Shown here: one piece after another, positions 13,001 to 28,000 of the stretch
Numbering within the stretch: position 1 is the stretch's first letter
Layout of the letters: each line of letters begins with the position of its first letter
The notes under the pieces: generated by a model
Database searches by the model: none
The model's input: the letters and a program-made list of their open reading frames with translations, nothing else
Told to the model about the DNA's origin: nothing
Assembly (NCBI GenBank): GCA_024529925.1
Contig: JAFEUB010001120.1
Span: forward strand, 3,612,001 to 3,676,000
Direction of reading: 5' to 3'
DNA length: 64,000 nucleotides
DNA from: Ophthalmolycus amberensis
Lineage: Eukaryota; Chordata; Actinopteri; Perciformes; Zoarcidae
Made by a program: the position numbers and the translations under genes

Positions 13001-16000
13001 GGTTGTCTGTTCACAGCTCTAATCCCATCTGATGAATTATATTATGAAGACATATAGATCATTTGAAACCCAATTACAATTTCAAGGAATGCTCCTTCTG
13101 GGCATGCGCTGACCAGTTTAGAAAGACGAGGCTAATATGCGGAATATGAGGTTGTGTCTGATTGGAACAGTGATTTGTCGGAGGTCAGTTTGTTGATGAG
13201 TTACATCTCAAAAAGTTTCCTTTATATAAATAAGGGTCTAACAACAGATTATATACAGGCTTGGTAACAAAGATTTAACAATCCGGAAAGGCACGAAAAC
13301 CAAGCAAAGCGTCTGTACCAAATGTTTTTTGTTTGATCAATAGAGTCTGAGGATCACCGAGTTGGCAGACATGACCAGGCAATTTCAAATGAGGGACAGA
13401 GCACTGACAAAATCCTTCATCCTCCCTTCTGTTTAGTTCCCAGAAACAAGCTGAAAAGATGGGCCACACCCAAAAAAACACAGGCACCATTGTTGCCTTT
13501 GTGTTATTCTCCAGAATAGTCTTCAACTGTAGCAACAGTGAGCATCCACTGCTGAAGGATCTTTATCCAACTGCTTTGTTGACACGGTCATTTACTGGGA
13601 TTTCTATTTAGTCACATGTCATTTCTGACACTCAAAAAGCACAATCGTTATTTCCATAGAAATGCATTTGGTATAATGAGCGTCGGTGTGTAATATTAGC
13701 CCAGAGCAGTAGGCCAATAAACATGGCAGGGTCATTTTACAATATTAAAAATCCTTCAAACTTTTAAAAGGTGTGCGACAGCCTGTTCAATTCACGACTC
13801 CAAAAGGCGGTGAGCAGTCAAGAAAGGTTCCGCTTTATGGAAATGTCTTCTGACAGGTCGGCGCAACCACCTGGAGACAACCCTTCATGAGCGTTTTAAT
13901 TCCCCTTCATGAAATGGAAGCCCGGCCGTTTCCTGCTTAAGATCAACCATGTAAAAGTCCGGGTCTGCGCAGTCTTTCCAACTCCATATGTGTGCAGCAA
14001 CTTAAATAAGGTAAGCGTGTGAGGAAACGCATCGCGTGGTGAATGACGTTTCATCTTTTAGATTAAAGGCTTGTGAGAGGAAAACGATCCCAACTTTGAA
14101 GTAGTTCTATATAGTAGAAATGGGTAAGTAAGAGCTGCATCAGCAAGCATGGCTCGTCGCTCAGCAATCCGTGTCAGCGGAAAAATAAAAAACGTGATCT
14201 GGGATCTCTAAATGTTATATTTACGCCTTTTTTTCCCCAGCAGACGAGTTTCGTGACTCTAAACCATGATACGATCTGAACAGCGAGTTTTGTGATTTGC
14301 TAATTCAAACTAGTCGTTTGTTGCTATATTAATGTAAAATGTCTTTGAAGCCCAACGAGACATCTTCAGATATCTTCTGAAAAACAGCCCATAACCCAAA
14401 GACAATTAGTTTACAACATAGAAACGCAGCGAATGCGTGGCTTTCTTCTGGAGAAACAACTTGAATAATTACCCGATTACCTTAATTGCACCGAATACAT
14501 TTTCTAAATGACCATTTGATTGATTGACTGACTGTTTATTGCATCATTTTGTTTTCTGGTTGACGGGTTGGGATGGGCTTATCTGGTGCTGCGTGCTGCT
14601 GTGAGCTCAGTCACATTGTAAATGACTTGAGTGTATAAAAGTACAAAAAAATAAAATCTATTTGCAATCTGATGGCTTCATTACACACCTCGTATGAACC
14701 CAATTACACTTGGTGGGCTGCCTGCTGCTTTAACACAAAATACCAAAGTGGTAATAAGCAGGAGGAACAAATGTCCTAATGAGCAACCGCAGTCCTGCTC
14801 TGTTTCCAAAGGTTAAATAGTACAACCAATGCGACTGGAAACGGAGGCTAATTACGGAATTTATGCCAAAAAAATAAAAGAAAAGAAAAAAGGAAGCTTG
14901 GTGCACAAACTCAGATATTAACACAAGCTGTAGGGACGCACACCTTCGAGGGAAAACAAAGTCTGATGACAGACTTGAGATGAATGACTTCCCCAGTGAG
15001 CTGACAAAGCTTTGCATTTCTCATACCTGCTGTGACTCTCAATCATAATCACAAAGGGATTAGATGTAATAAATATGCCATCGACACCAGCTGGTTCAAA
15101 GTGAGAAACCTGACAAGCTGCCAAGAAACATTGTGCGAGTAGAATAATATACCAGCTGACAAAAGTCCGATCTGAAATCAGAATGGTACTAAGATCCTAC
15201 TTAAAGGTAATTTTGTTTTCCAAATTCATAGTTCAGAGCTGCAATTTATGTTTCGTACTTAATAGAAATGTGTCGTTTAGTTTTTAAATGCCCATCAAAA
15301 CACCTCAGAAAGCCATGCAGATGTTCAAATTGTTTTGTTTGACCGACAGTGAACCTCAGTTATTCAATTTACAATATTATATGAAATAAATGCTCAGACA
15401 GGAGAAGCTGGGACCAAAGAATGTTTGGTGTGTTTGCTAAGTGGAATCAATGACCTGGTTTTTATATGTTTGCTAAAAGAAAACATCTAAAAAATGAATC
15501 AATTATCAGAGTAGTTGCCATTTCTGCCATTCCTGTTCAACTTAATTCAAATGGCTGAATAACTGAAGGTAACTGAGGGCTGTTGACCAAAATCCTGGTT
15601 GAGAATAAATAAAAATATTGGAAAAAGTGCGACTTTAATATCAGTTCACACATGAAAACATATTTCAAATGGCTTCCAAATCTGCACAGAATTACACCGC
15701 AGAGATGACACGAAAAACCTATGAATAACTAATCATAGTGTTTTTTTGTACAAAAGACAATTGACAGCATAAAGCCAAACACAAGACGGTGCATTCTCTT
15801 GAGAGGGCAGCCCTTTATCACTGCGTCCATTATATTTGAGGCACCATGTGTCGCAAGATTACTATCGAACTTGACAGCAGTGAATGTTGTTCTCGTACAA
15901 GTGAAGCTGGGCGGGGATGAGAGGAGAAGAAAACCATCAGCTTTAGAAATAGCTCGACTTTCATTAAACGCTCTGCTTTTTGTGCCTTTGGGAATAAATG

Positions 16001-19000
16001 CGTCGGTAGATGCCGCTCCCTGTGAGGTAAGTGTGCGATCATTTCAATAAAGGCTTTTGTTTTTCGGGGGGGTAGTGGAATGAGAGGCTTGACGTGTAAC
16101 CTAATTATTTCCATCCCACTCGAACGCTCCTCAAGCAGACTCGCCAATGAAAGCGGTATCATAACCCTCAACACACTGTTCAGATACAAGAGATTGGTGG
16201 AAAGCTCAGAGCGATGACTTTGACCCCGTCCCCCCTCCCCGGTCCAAAAAAAACACAAGCCTATGAGATATAAATCATGACTCGTTCAAAAGTCCTGTGG
16301 AAAAGGACAGAATAGTGAGTGGGCCAGATATAGCTGCACTGATATTTCCGGGGTGGGAGTGGACACAAGGAAAGTATTAAAAAGACATAAAAGCAGGAAA
16401 GACAGGAAACAGGAAATGCCTGCATGGCTCAGTTTATGCAAATTGCCGCAGTCAAGAAGGCCCTATTGTGTGAAAAGGGGAAGATATCTTTTATCCCAGC
16501 AAAGGTGGCCAGGTGTCTCAGAAGACCAAACAGTGCGTCGCATCAGAGAGAATCTGTCAACCAGTGAGGACACAACAGGTCTGAGCTCAAGTGGTTCCCC
16601 TGCTGTCTAATTGGCCAGTTAGCCGTGGCTAACGCCGTCAAGTATGTTCAGAAGACATCAGAGAGAGCCCATTAGTGCGGCGTCAAAACCAGTGGTCCTT
16701 TTCTTCATCTCTCCCTGAAATACACCCTATTTTCTTTTCAGGACCCATCACACAATATGCAATCCAATGTGCTCCTTTATTCCCTTACGGCCTCGCTCTC
16801 TCTCCTTCCCGCTCCGGTCTTCTGATGGGGGCTGTCAGCCTCAGATTTCACCCCCTCCCCCCCCGGAGCACTTTAGCCCTAATGAGGCACAGGCCTCTAT
16901 TGTGTCGGCTTTGCCAGTCTAGTCCCGCGGCATGACTGACAGCAGCTGAGCTCCAGGGGAGGCCTGAGATCAGATCCTGCAGCTTTGCACATCATTAGTG
17001 GTGCAGGACTGCTCTTTCATACCCAAAGAGGCCAGGTTGATTTCTCATTCAGATAATAAGAGTTAAGAGTGGAAACAAAAAGATGACAGATACTATATTC
17101 TTATGTTAGCTGTGGTGCTGTTCTGGTGTTTTTTTGAGTAGGTTACATGCAGAAGAAAGTGCAACAAATTGTCTCAACGTCTAATTAACCTATACAGGAA
17201 TTTAGTTGTTCATTAAGAAAATTATTTCATATCACATTTGGTAATTGTGTGAATGACTGATCATCAAAAATGTCCCGTTCCCACCATCAGGGGTGTCACC
17301 CAAATGCAGCTCTGTTGACAGCATGTTTGGGGTCCCGATGCTATAGAAAAGCTCAGCGAAACAGCTGTGGGCTTAATCGGAGATAAGAAGCTTAACTAGA
17401 CGTACATTTACCAAAACAACCAATTAGTCGTCATCAATGAAGTGTTTCTGCGTATAACCGTTTGAAAACCGTTTTTGCAAATGCATTCATGGTTTACTTC
17501 CATAACTCCAATGAGGAAAAGCTGCTTCCCTAACGGGGCGGTCGCAAATAACATTGTTGGTGCTTCACAGCTTCAGTGTGAACTATTCGAGGGTATTCGA
17601 AGCTTTGAAGGGCCGATGACGATAATGACAAAAAAAAGTCAACCTTTCCTCAAACTTGCTGTCATCATTTATCTATATTGTACTTTACTTTGCTATATTG
17701 TCTAATGAGAGATGAGGACAAGGATAATCCTTTTTATTCAAATTAAAACGGCTACAAAATGAGCAATAATTACATTAATTAAATTATAGCAATAAAACAT
17801 ATTTGCTCATATGTAAGCCGAAGGATGAATAAATAAATAAATACACTGCAGCCTATGCAAACATATGAAATAAAAGACCTGGCTTCGTTTAAACTGCCTG
17901 TCTTTTGAGCTCCACTTGGTTTCAGTACCTAGGACAGCGCCGCACCTACACACGCACCTTTACACACAACTAACAGAGCTATCAGTTTGAGAATAACTCA
18001 TCATAATTAATGCTCATGCATAATGAATAATGTGGGATTACTATTCCTTGGGATTTTTTGGTTAATGCATAAATCATAAATACATAAAAGATCTAAGAAG
18101 ATTTGGGTCCGCCTTGTTGGAAAGCAGAGCTACTCTACGTTTTACCGACATCTTTATCCGCCAATATTCAGTAAAATATGCGATCAGGACATCGGCATTT
18201 ACGCCTTTCTGTTCACCGATCTCTGATAATGTTACGTAGTAAACAACCAATCAGTGTTGACCGGAGGAGAGCTGGTTAAGTGGCTAATGGACAACGAGCT
18301 GTTCGGTTACATTATGATGCGTTCAGGCTCTGTTCGGTGAAAATGAGTATTGGGCGAAGGTAAATTATAATGTTTTCATGATGCGTTTCAAGTAATCTCG
18401 TAAAATGTAGTGTTGGTGAGAAACTTGATTAAATCCAGTTGTTTTAAGGAGATGTTTTCACAGCAACAAAAACAGATATTAGAGATGAATTATGACCTGT
18501 TTACACTAAGCTCTAAGTCGCTTATAATACATCATTAAAACTACTGATAAGTTTTGTTTTAGTCAATGAAAATACAATCTTTTATTTCCTTGTCATTTGA
18601 AAAAACTCTAGAAATGACTTTAGGGTAAAAGGATAATGTTGAATTTTTGATGGTTTACTGACTTCAGAGCGGTTGAAGTGATTTTTGGGACGGTAACAAA
18701 AAAAGCCTGGAGCTTTGTAGACCAGCTGCTGTAATCAAACAACAAAGGCATCTGTATCTGCCAAAATGGATCATCAACGATCTGAAGTTAGTATCAGCGG
18801 CAAAAACAACATGACAAGATCTCTAAAGGTTATATCTGCTCCCTATCTTCTTTTGTGCTGATCCGATCCGTGAATCTGATCCGCGATGCGATCTGAACCT
18901 TGAGGTTTATGATCCGCTGCACCACTCTGTGTGACAAACAAAAAAGCAAGGGATGTAGAAAGGAACAAACCGTCTCCTGAGCAGCAGCCGAGTATGTGCT

Positions 19001-22000
19001 TCACAAAGCTCAACAAACCCACATTATTACTTTTGCAACTTGTGTGCCAGTGGTTCCTTTATTATAAAGCATTACAGAACAGATGAACAGTAAATATAAA
19101 TGTGCACTAATGCAGTTTCCAAATTCCCTGTATACGAGACACTTTGTACTTCTGTAAAATAAGCAGCCCAAAGTTTTAGTCCCAATATTAACCTGAGAGA
19201 GAAGCAGAGTTTTGGTGCAGTCTGGTGCACAAGGCGTCCACTAAGAAGCGTTATTGACATAATAAACTAACCAACAGAACTACAGAAGTAATAATGCTCT
19301 GAAAACAACCAGCCAATAAACAGAAATGAGCTGAAACTCTCTCTCTCAATCAAAAGAACTAACCTGTCAATTAAAAGAAAACATTGGATTATTGACGCCT
19401 CGTTTTTAAAGGAGTGACTGATGTGGTGTTGATAGGAGGAGGTTGAAAAGAAAGTCCAATTTTACGCTAATAAAGTCCAAGTTGAGCAGCGGTGTTTGTT
19501 TTAATTCCCAAAGACATAATTGGTCCGTCTCCCTTCCCCTCGTCCTCAAACCAATCTAGCCCTGACAGAAGGCTTCGACAACAAGTTGATTAAAAATCCA
19601 ACTCGGCCTATTTTTCTCGTCTTGGCAAACTCCACTGATGTTGCTGTCCTTTCCAAAGCCCATTAGAAGCCACCTCCTTGGCAGACACTGACAGCTTCCC
19701 CCCCCCCCCGGATGACTGGTCTGTGCATTAGGGCTCAGAAATGGTCCGACTTATTGTTGTCGGCCAATATTCAGTAGAAATATGTGATCGGGAGTCTCTA
19801 GGAGAGCTGCATAATCTCTGGCTTAGGCAAGAGGGGTTGGTTCAGTACTCTTGTCTCCATATTGTGCATTACCCCGGGGCCATAAGAAGAGGATGCAGAT
19901 GTGCACGTAATCATCCACACGGGACTCCTTTGTTTTTATCATCACCCAAGTAACAATAGGTAAGACGAGGGGGGGTTTAAAATGCTTAACCCATAAGTGA
20001 GGACCTCTGGTAATATGCAAAGAGAGAAGTCTTTCCGGACCACCTTGAAGAGGCAAATTTCCGATTAAAAATCCATTTCAGTTCTTAAGAAATGCACTGG
20101 TGAGAAAGTGGGGACAATTCTCGGCAAACTCTATACAACGCATGCCGAGAATGACAAATTACGCCCGCAGCACTGCGACGAGTAACTCTCACCTCAAAAC
20201 TCATTAATATTATCTGATGCCCTTTGGAGTCCCCCACGTGCTACAGCACATTTTTCAGAATTCATACTTTTTCCATCATTAGAGAGAGTTTAGGATTAAT
20301 AGAGCGACAAGGAACTGGTGATTAAGAATGGAATCAATCACAGCCCACATCCTTGTGACTCGGCCTTCACGCTGCTGTTTGTTGTCCATCAGTCTGAGTT
20401 ATTGAGCAGGTTTAATGAAGACCAACAACTGGAAGACCTGTGTAAGTGTAATCAAAAAAATTTGAATAACCACATGGATTTTTGACTGTTTTTTTACCAA
20501 ACTGATCATTACTGCTTTTGTGCTAATAAAATTTCAAATTTGTAAGAAACCTGTAAGAAAGAGGCGTATTTAAATGAATCAAACACCATCGTGGTTCCGG
20601 TGAGGCACTGATAAGGTAGCAAGCTTTAAAAAAAGCTGCGATACAGAATGAAGTAATATCAGACCAGCAGCACCAGAACAGACTCACCGCTCAAAGCGGA
20701 CGGCAGCAAGGCTCGAGTTGTGTGAATATCCATCTGACAACACTGCAGCAATCCTTTCTGCAGAGTCCTATAGCCTTTGTCAGACATACTGTACAGTCTG
20801 TGTGACAAAATAAATTTCAAGAACTTGCGAATCCTCTATACATGAGTTAGAAAACATATTTATTCATGAGAAGATAGGATGCAGCTCCAAAAAAAAAAAC
20901 ACATTACTGCATTGTGAGAAAATCATGGATGGGACGCCACTTTCTATGTTGTTCTACGTTACTTTGGTTAAGTTTTACTCACAGCTTATCTTCAAGTTCC
21001 CTCATTTACATGGTGTACTGCATGTGTTAGGGCAGCACTAACATTATGTACGGTAATGACTGTAGCCTTTCAACGATACAAGAGAGGGGGTCCAAGCAGG
21101 AGGAGGTATGAAAAAACTGAGTTTACCAAGACCCTCTCATCTCTAACGCAACACACGCTCACACGACGGCCACCGATTGAATTACACTTTGGATAAATAA
21201 ATTAGCATTTCTAAATTACTCGAGAACAAAATGTTCTGGTGAGACTGAACTCTGAATTATTATGGTGGGTGGTCCAGATGGGCTGAAACAGAGTCAGAGC
21301 TCACATAAGGTCCAAAGACCAATAACATGCTGCCTTCAAACGGAACGTGTGAGCCTATGACATGAAGATTCATGTTCATGATAAGCTCGGCATAAGTCGT
21401 GATGAACACCGCTGCTAAACGACGACAACTAGAACCCGAACATTGTACCAAGTGGTGCTGATTAGTGAAGATTACCTGGCTGAACAAAACGTTTAAGTAT
21501 CATGAACTTGGGTTTGCCACAGAGAAAAAAAATCCAATCAAAAGAATCCAATGGAAAAAATCTCATTGGCTTTTTGACGAGGGTATCAGTGTGATGATAA
21601 CTTCAGCAGCTGGACTACAAAAACACGTCGTCCCTGCAGTACTCTATTATACGAGCTGGTGAGCAAGTAAAGCAAGGCAGGAATAATAACAGCAAAAAGA
21701 TGAGGCCGTTGGGAATATCAACATTTTCCTCAGACGTATACGGTTACAAAGAAAAACTCTAAAATCCCAATACTTTAACTTACCATCAACCAATAAATGA
21801 ACTTCCACTGCCTCCAATATAACTGAAAACGTCAACAAATACGTCACGACTCGTGAACTCGGAGCTTTCAGAGAATGTCCACTACGACCCCATGTGAAGG
21901 CAGCATTAGTCTCCCTTCTGACTTCCCTCTGTGGCACCCAGCAGTGCCAAAGCCTGCGCGTTTCTATCAAAGACTCAATTCTTTAAAAGCAGATATCAAA

Positions 22001-25000
22001 ACCAGTTGTAATTGCACTTGTTGGGGACTATTTTCAGTCGTGGATTAATACGTAGTTGGAGCTACAAAGACTATTTTGAGCATTGACTTAAAATAAACTA
22101 CGGTGCCCACGTTAATGCTAATGAGGGAACATGTAATCCAGTGCCACAGTGTGACTCACTGATGTGTTTTTAATAGGTGTTGGAAACAATTGAGGTCTTC
22201 GGCACAGAGAAATACGATGTATCAGGTTCTGGCTACAGTGGCAGTGATTTAAATTGACAGAAATGTTCTTATGAAATTTAGAGGGATTACTAATATGTAC
22301 AACACAGAACACTCAAAAATTGGTAGCAGGGCACATCCATTGTTAATTCAGGGCTTTAAATAAATGTGACTTTATTCAATATGTTGTAGGGTAAGTCCAC
22401 AGTAATAACTTCAACTTTATATTTTACTGCTTGAATGTTCCAACTCCAAGAGAACATAGATCATCTTCTCATCAAAGTTCATACCCTGCAGTTGAGGAAT
22501 GAATCACACCTACAGCATTATTCACACCGTGTCTCTCTCCGTTTCCTACGACTAAAGAAATACGGCGTCGCTGCTCAGCGAGACTCTGCAAATAGCTGGA
22601 GGGAAATTGAGGGTGAAGGACAAGCGCTCCGTGCAGGAGAGGGAGGGCTCAGCATCACTCTCTGTACACACTGAAGAGCAAAACTTTCTAAAAACACTCA
22701 AAGCATTTGCAGATGATGGTAGTCGTATACACACACACACACACACCTACAGCAGCTTGGTCAGGGGCCAATTCGGCACTCTGCTGGTCTCACTCTTACA
22801 GGAAATTAAAGCACCGATATGTAATAAAATTCTGAAATTGACTGAAGTCATTAAATATTCACCAGCGCACTGCACAGCGAGAGACCCGGTGCTTCACAGC
22901 AGACTAGTGAAATACTAAAATAAATCATATTTGCCTGCTCAACACTAGCTTTTGGCAAAAGAGACAAACAGGAGAAAACGACAAATTAAAACCTGAAAGA
23001 TGAAATGAAAGACACGACGCGTTATTGCGCCTCTTGTTCAGTCTGTGGCTCCATCAGTGAAGCCATTTTACAAATCCACAGTTCACATCTCTACCGCTTA
23101 ATGAGCGCTCGGATTGATTAGCTATATGAAGGTACTGCGATTCAAATCTAATGAGAAACAAGACGTCATGTCAGCATTCCTCTCAGTCTTCACCAACGAT
23201 ACAGAAAGGTAAGTTAACGCCTCTGACGTACAGAGCTGCTGGACCAACCCCCCATGCTGACCCTCAAAAAGCAGCCTAATGAACGGGAAGAGAAACCAAT
23301 CAGTCCAGTCAGAGACACAAAGAGCGATGCCCGTATTGACATGTGTGGACGAGGAGACCTTTGTCGTGAAGAAAAACCACCAACAATAGACCTACCGTGT
23401 GCCGTCGGCTTTCCAGCTGACTTTGTATGGATTCTGTTCCAGGAAATGAAGGTTTTCTCTGTCCATGGACACGGGCTGAGCACCAGGAAAACCAGACCTG
23501 CAACAACAATGAACACGCACACACGTCTTACAACTGTGTTTCTAACGGGATTCAATTGTGGTCTTGACTTCACAATTATTACAAAGAGTCTCCTCAGTGA
23601 GTGAGGAGTGACCAGCCGAGGCAGCAGCTACACACTCGACACATGTATGACGATAAGTTATCCAAACACACCTTTATAAAATAGTTTAACTTGGTTATTT
23701 CCTCTTTAACTCATTAAATATTTTAACATTTAATGAGTTAAGCAGGTAATATAAATCAAATGAGTTAATGTGATAGTCGACATAATTGTAGGAAGAAATA
23801 TCTTACATCAGCTTTGTTCTTTCATGTTTCAACACACCCCAGGTACAGCAGTTGTTGCCAAGGCAACAACAACTGGATATCCCTTTTATGAAGCAGCTAG
23901 AGCTGGGGATAATTTTGGTTAAATGGAGACCAGGCGGCATGTGAAGTGACAGGTACGAGACGCTGAATCTCTGTCAGCTAATAATCAAACAGCAGGTGGT
24001 GAAGAAGCAGGTGCTGTGATATGTTTCCATTTCATCTTTTCAAGTGGCGGCAGAGACTCTGTAGTTCCTGCTCCGCTCGGGTTCAACGAGTCGTTATCTG
24101 GCGCACAGTCGTCAATTTAGATCAGCATGAAGTTGCACGCGTGCCGGCGTGAAAACCCCGAGACCAACCAAAACAAAGCCGCACGGTGCCCGCCTGGTGT
24201 CTGAGTGCACTCCAAGTTCTGCAGTCTGAGTGGCGCTTACACTTCGCTAAAGTTGTGATTTTGTGCCAATACTTTGACAGTAGTAACCAAATGTGGATCT
24301 CATTATATTAACAGATAATTGCCCTCACAGGTAGAACCAGAAAGTCAACGACTTTGGAAATGGCAGCGTGGAATTCTGCTGTGACAAGATGACTCCCTGC
24401 ACTTTCTTTTAAAAAAAGCTACAGCGGCATTTTCCTCCAGAAAAGACTAAATCTATTCCTAACTCTGCCGCCTGTCTGAGGGTGTCAAGATCTAAAAAAA
24501 ACAACAAAAACAACAGTATTTTTAGGACTGTCCCACACTAAGGATTTACAGATATGAATCTGATTGGGGAAGTCTTGGGGTATGCGGAGGTTTGCTCATT
24601 GAACCCCGTCTGTTCGAGCTTTATTTATCTGTCGAAATTTAGTAAGAACAAAATAATTTGCCTTGATGCATGTGACTATCGCTTATCTGTTGTTTAAGGA
24701 TAATGGACAACACTGTTTGTTGTGCGTAGGTGTACAGTAGGTGAGTCACTCTCCATGGTACTGAAACAGAGCGTATTTCGACAGACAGACAAGGTCTCGT
24801 AACCTGCTTGCTTCATCAATAAGCTATAATCATGTATAGCTATATAATCATGATTTATCGGGGGAAATCAAGCAATAAAATCAGACATTCATCACCTCCG
24901 ATACCCGCCCGAATGACCCTTTGTTTTTATAACCACATTCTCCGCCACTGCGTTGCTTCGACTGGGAGATTAGCAGTCGAATCAGCCTCCTCAGACTGAA

Positions 25001-28000
25001 CAGTTGACTATTAAGGGTCACCCCTGGGTGATTAACGACGAATGAGTCGCCTACAACACAGAGCAGTACGCCCACGTGTACAGCATGTGTGCACAGAGCC
25101 ACGGAAGAGCACGAGGAGGTTGTTACCTGTCCCACTCGGCCATCCCCTGACACATTCTTTGGACCTCTCCTAGTTTGGGTTGTGTGGTGACCTGTGTGAC
25201 GCCTTTCACTGTGATGCCGTCCAGGAATACTGCACCCTGGGAGATAAAAAAAACAAAAACAGAAGGTTGAACTTGGATTGAATAGAAAGAGACACTCATA
25301 CCCTCCTACACATACAAGAAAAACATTCAAAAGCCCTGTGATGCTTCACAAACAGCTGCTTCTTTGCTTTATGAATCTGTGTGTGCAGAGACAACAGGTG
25401 GAAATATTATACACGCAGCTTTTCTTTTGACCTCTACGCTTTTATCCTCGATTTATTTATTTATTTTATGAATCCGCCTCATAAACCCTGTACCTCTGCT
25501 TCATCTCCCTGGAAACTAGACTGCCGCCTCTCTCCTCTCTCCTCTCTCCACCCTCACCCCTACACTCCCGTTTATGCAGACATCATCTCCTTTCTGCTTT
25601 GAGCGAGACACTGACGACATCTGTAGCACTCCTTTCTCCACCGAGAGTGATTCTTGCTCGTTAACCTCCCTTCCTAATCCCACCCATGTCTCTTTTGACA
25701 TGACCCCCCCCCCCCTAAATCTGACTAGGTGAGACTTGCTAACTGGTATAATATGATAATAGAGGCCAATTATAACAGAAACAGATGTGGTATGATAATA
25801 TATCTCACCTCAAGTGTCAACGGTGCATGTGTTTTTAGTATGACGGCTGCAGTGAGAAGAGAAAGGCCCATCATGGTCACATACATCTTATTCTCCACCT
25901 TTCTATTTAGGAGGTTTAAGTCTCGAGTCATAACGTGTGAAAATGCACCAAATTAATTCAATTTGGAAAACCTTGGTAAAGATGAGGCTGGGCGGCATGG
26001 CTGATATTGTGATATTAATATATATCCAGGGTAGGAAATTTACATATTTTTTGGGGGGCAATTTTTGTGTGGAATTTTTGAGAAAAACATTTTTATAGAG
26101 CCTTAAAAATTTTAAAAAATGTGCCATTTGAAGGTACAAATTCAGTTCAGAGTTTTTACTTCGTAAAATATCTGAATTGACTGTCAGTCAGGTATTATTC
26201 ATTTCCAGCAACCCTCAAATCAAAGAATAAAGACACGTTGCGCACAATTTAGGTGTATTTTCCCTTTAACTCACGAGATGCATGTTTTATACTTAATGTG
26301 AATATAATTCATTTAATCTCATTTCCATTTTGCAATATGTGTACTTTGTTGGCATCTTATTCTGAAAACCGGATGTTCGTCTGAAGAAACCGGATGTTGT
26401 CTCACGTTAATCTTTCCGTTAACTTTCAAAGTCCTTCGCTCGCTCCCGATCGGCGCCGTTTGAATGCGTTTACCGTGAATTTCAGGATATAGGTGCACTA
26501 ACATTTAAGTGTCTGCTGAGTTGACCGCAGTCTCGCAGTCACAGGTCTGATTAAGAAGCGCTCCATTTATTTATTCGTTTAGAAAGTTCGGGGGCATTTT
26601 TTGCCCCTCTCATAGTGATATCAGGGGCAAAATGATATTTCTTAGGGGCAGTTTTGCCCTCGTGTATTTCCGACACTGTATATATCTATATGATTTTTTT
26701 AGATACTGATACCTGTGTTCTACTGTGAAGCTTTACTTGAAACCAACCTGTGGAACAGCGTGTTCATACAGGAGGCGTGAAGCACTGTAACGATTAGTCA
26801 ATTAAACAATTAGCCAAACCAGAGGAACCTAATTGGCTCGTGTTTTGATAATAAGTTAATTGTCTCAGTCATTTTTCAAGCAGAACTGCCAAACATTCAG
26901 TAGTTACAGTTTCTGTAAAAAAACAAAAAAGCATTGGTTGCACTGATATATTTGAATGTGCAACGAGTTTTGAACATGAGCAGAAATAAAGTAACTCAAC
27001 ATACAAGAGTTACTGCTGCTGCTCTCTCCTCTGGCATCTTCCCTCTAGACACGTCTACTGTGGAACTCCACTTAGATTTGCTTTGATTCAGGTTTTTAAG
27101 CAAGTTCTGTGCAATAACTGACGAATAAATATTCACTGTTGGTATTTTGATAGAATTATAAGCTGTGCAAATGTTACAAACCAACAAATGTATGTTCTGA
27201 TTGAATTTCTACGGTTCAAACAATGTTGCCTTTGAATTGGCTCTACACTTAATATGCAAGAGCTTCACCACTGAGACGTCTCCCTACAGACCCTCCATCC
27301 CCCCTGCATGAGGCCCACGTGGTGCGGAGCGGGACCGGCGGTACTTAACGGTCCATTTCCTGGAGCTCCCCCGGGTGTCTTACCAGCTTTAGCTTCTCCT
27401 TCTTTCGTTTGCCAGGCACCGACCCGGAGGAGCTGGGGCCCGACTCCTGGCCAACGGAGTTACCGTCGTCGTCCACTTCCCCGGAATCGTCGTCGAAGCA
27501 CCACTCGGGGAGCTGGGGGGCAGGGGGCGCGTCCTCCTCGTCGCCATAGCGTCGGAAGAGCTCTTTGAGGTACTCTCCCTTGTAGATCCCCGGGGCCCGG
27601 GCCTGGGAGAAGGCGGCCACAGCTGCCTCGATGCTGATAAGAGGCAGCAGACACAGACGGGATCTCTTTCAAAAAGCTGCATTTCTTTTATTGTACGTGC
27701 AGTTTTTAATATAGTTTTTAAAATGTTCTGTCTTTACTGAATTTATCATTTGACCGGATTTCATTATAAGGAGCAAGAGCAAATATTAATCAACAACTAT
27801 TGTGACAATCTTTCAAAACATTTGACAATTTCAGGGTCTCAAATGTGATCATTTGCGACTGTTGCAGTGCAACCAACTTACATCAGTGTTAATTTAATAG
27901 TGGCTGAAGCTGAGCTTTTCTTTATACACTAACCAGACAGTTATTTTCGTGATCTTGTTTGGTCTTTATAATGGTCAAAATAGTGAGAAATCCCCATCAC

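Larger units (their letters stand above)
11638..23395. other. rngtt intron 8 (11.8 kb)
   Basis: No exon is recognised here. It holds eroded R1 repeats (14325-14490, 15370-15530), two loosely matching R2 repeats (18140-18215, 19735-19815), a second related pair (about 14130-14290 and 18770-18910), a C run near 19699 and an (AC)n tract near 22727. Confidence 0.55.
25237..27383. other. rngtt intron 6
   Basis: Contains the hAT-type MITE at 26027-26678 and an R1 repeat copy in reverse orientation at about 26790-26930. The rest is unremarkable. Confidence 0.6.

Noticed and set aside
15830..16258. 142-codon open frame on the minus strand
   Set aside because: Within rngtt intron 8, of low complexity in places and without family resemblance.
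8934..22747. Short tandem repeats considered as a CRISPR-like array
   Set aside because: They are plain dinucleotide microsatellites without spacers, in a vertebrate genome.
23214..23604. Overlapping open frames on both strands
   Set aside because: They are shadows of rngtt exon 8 (23396-23497) and its flanking intron.
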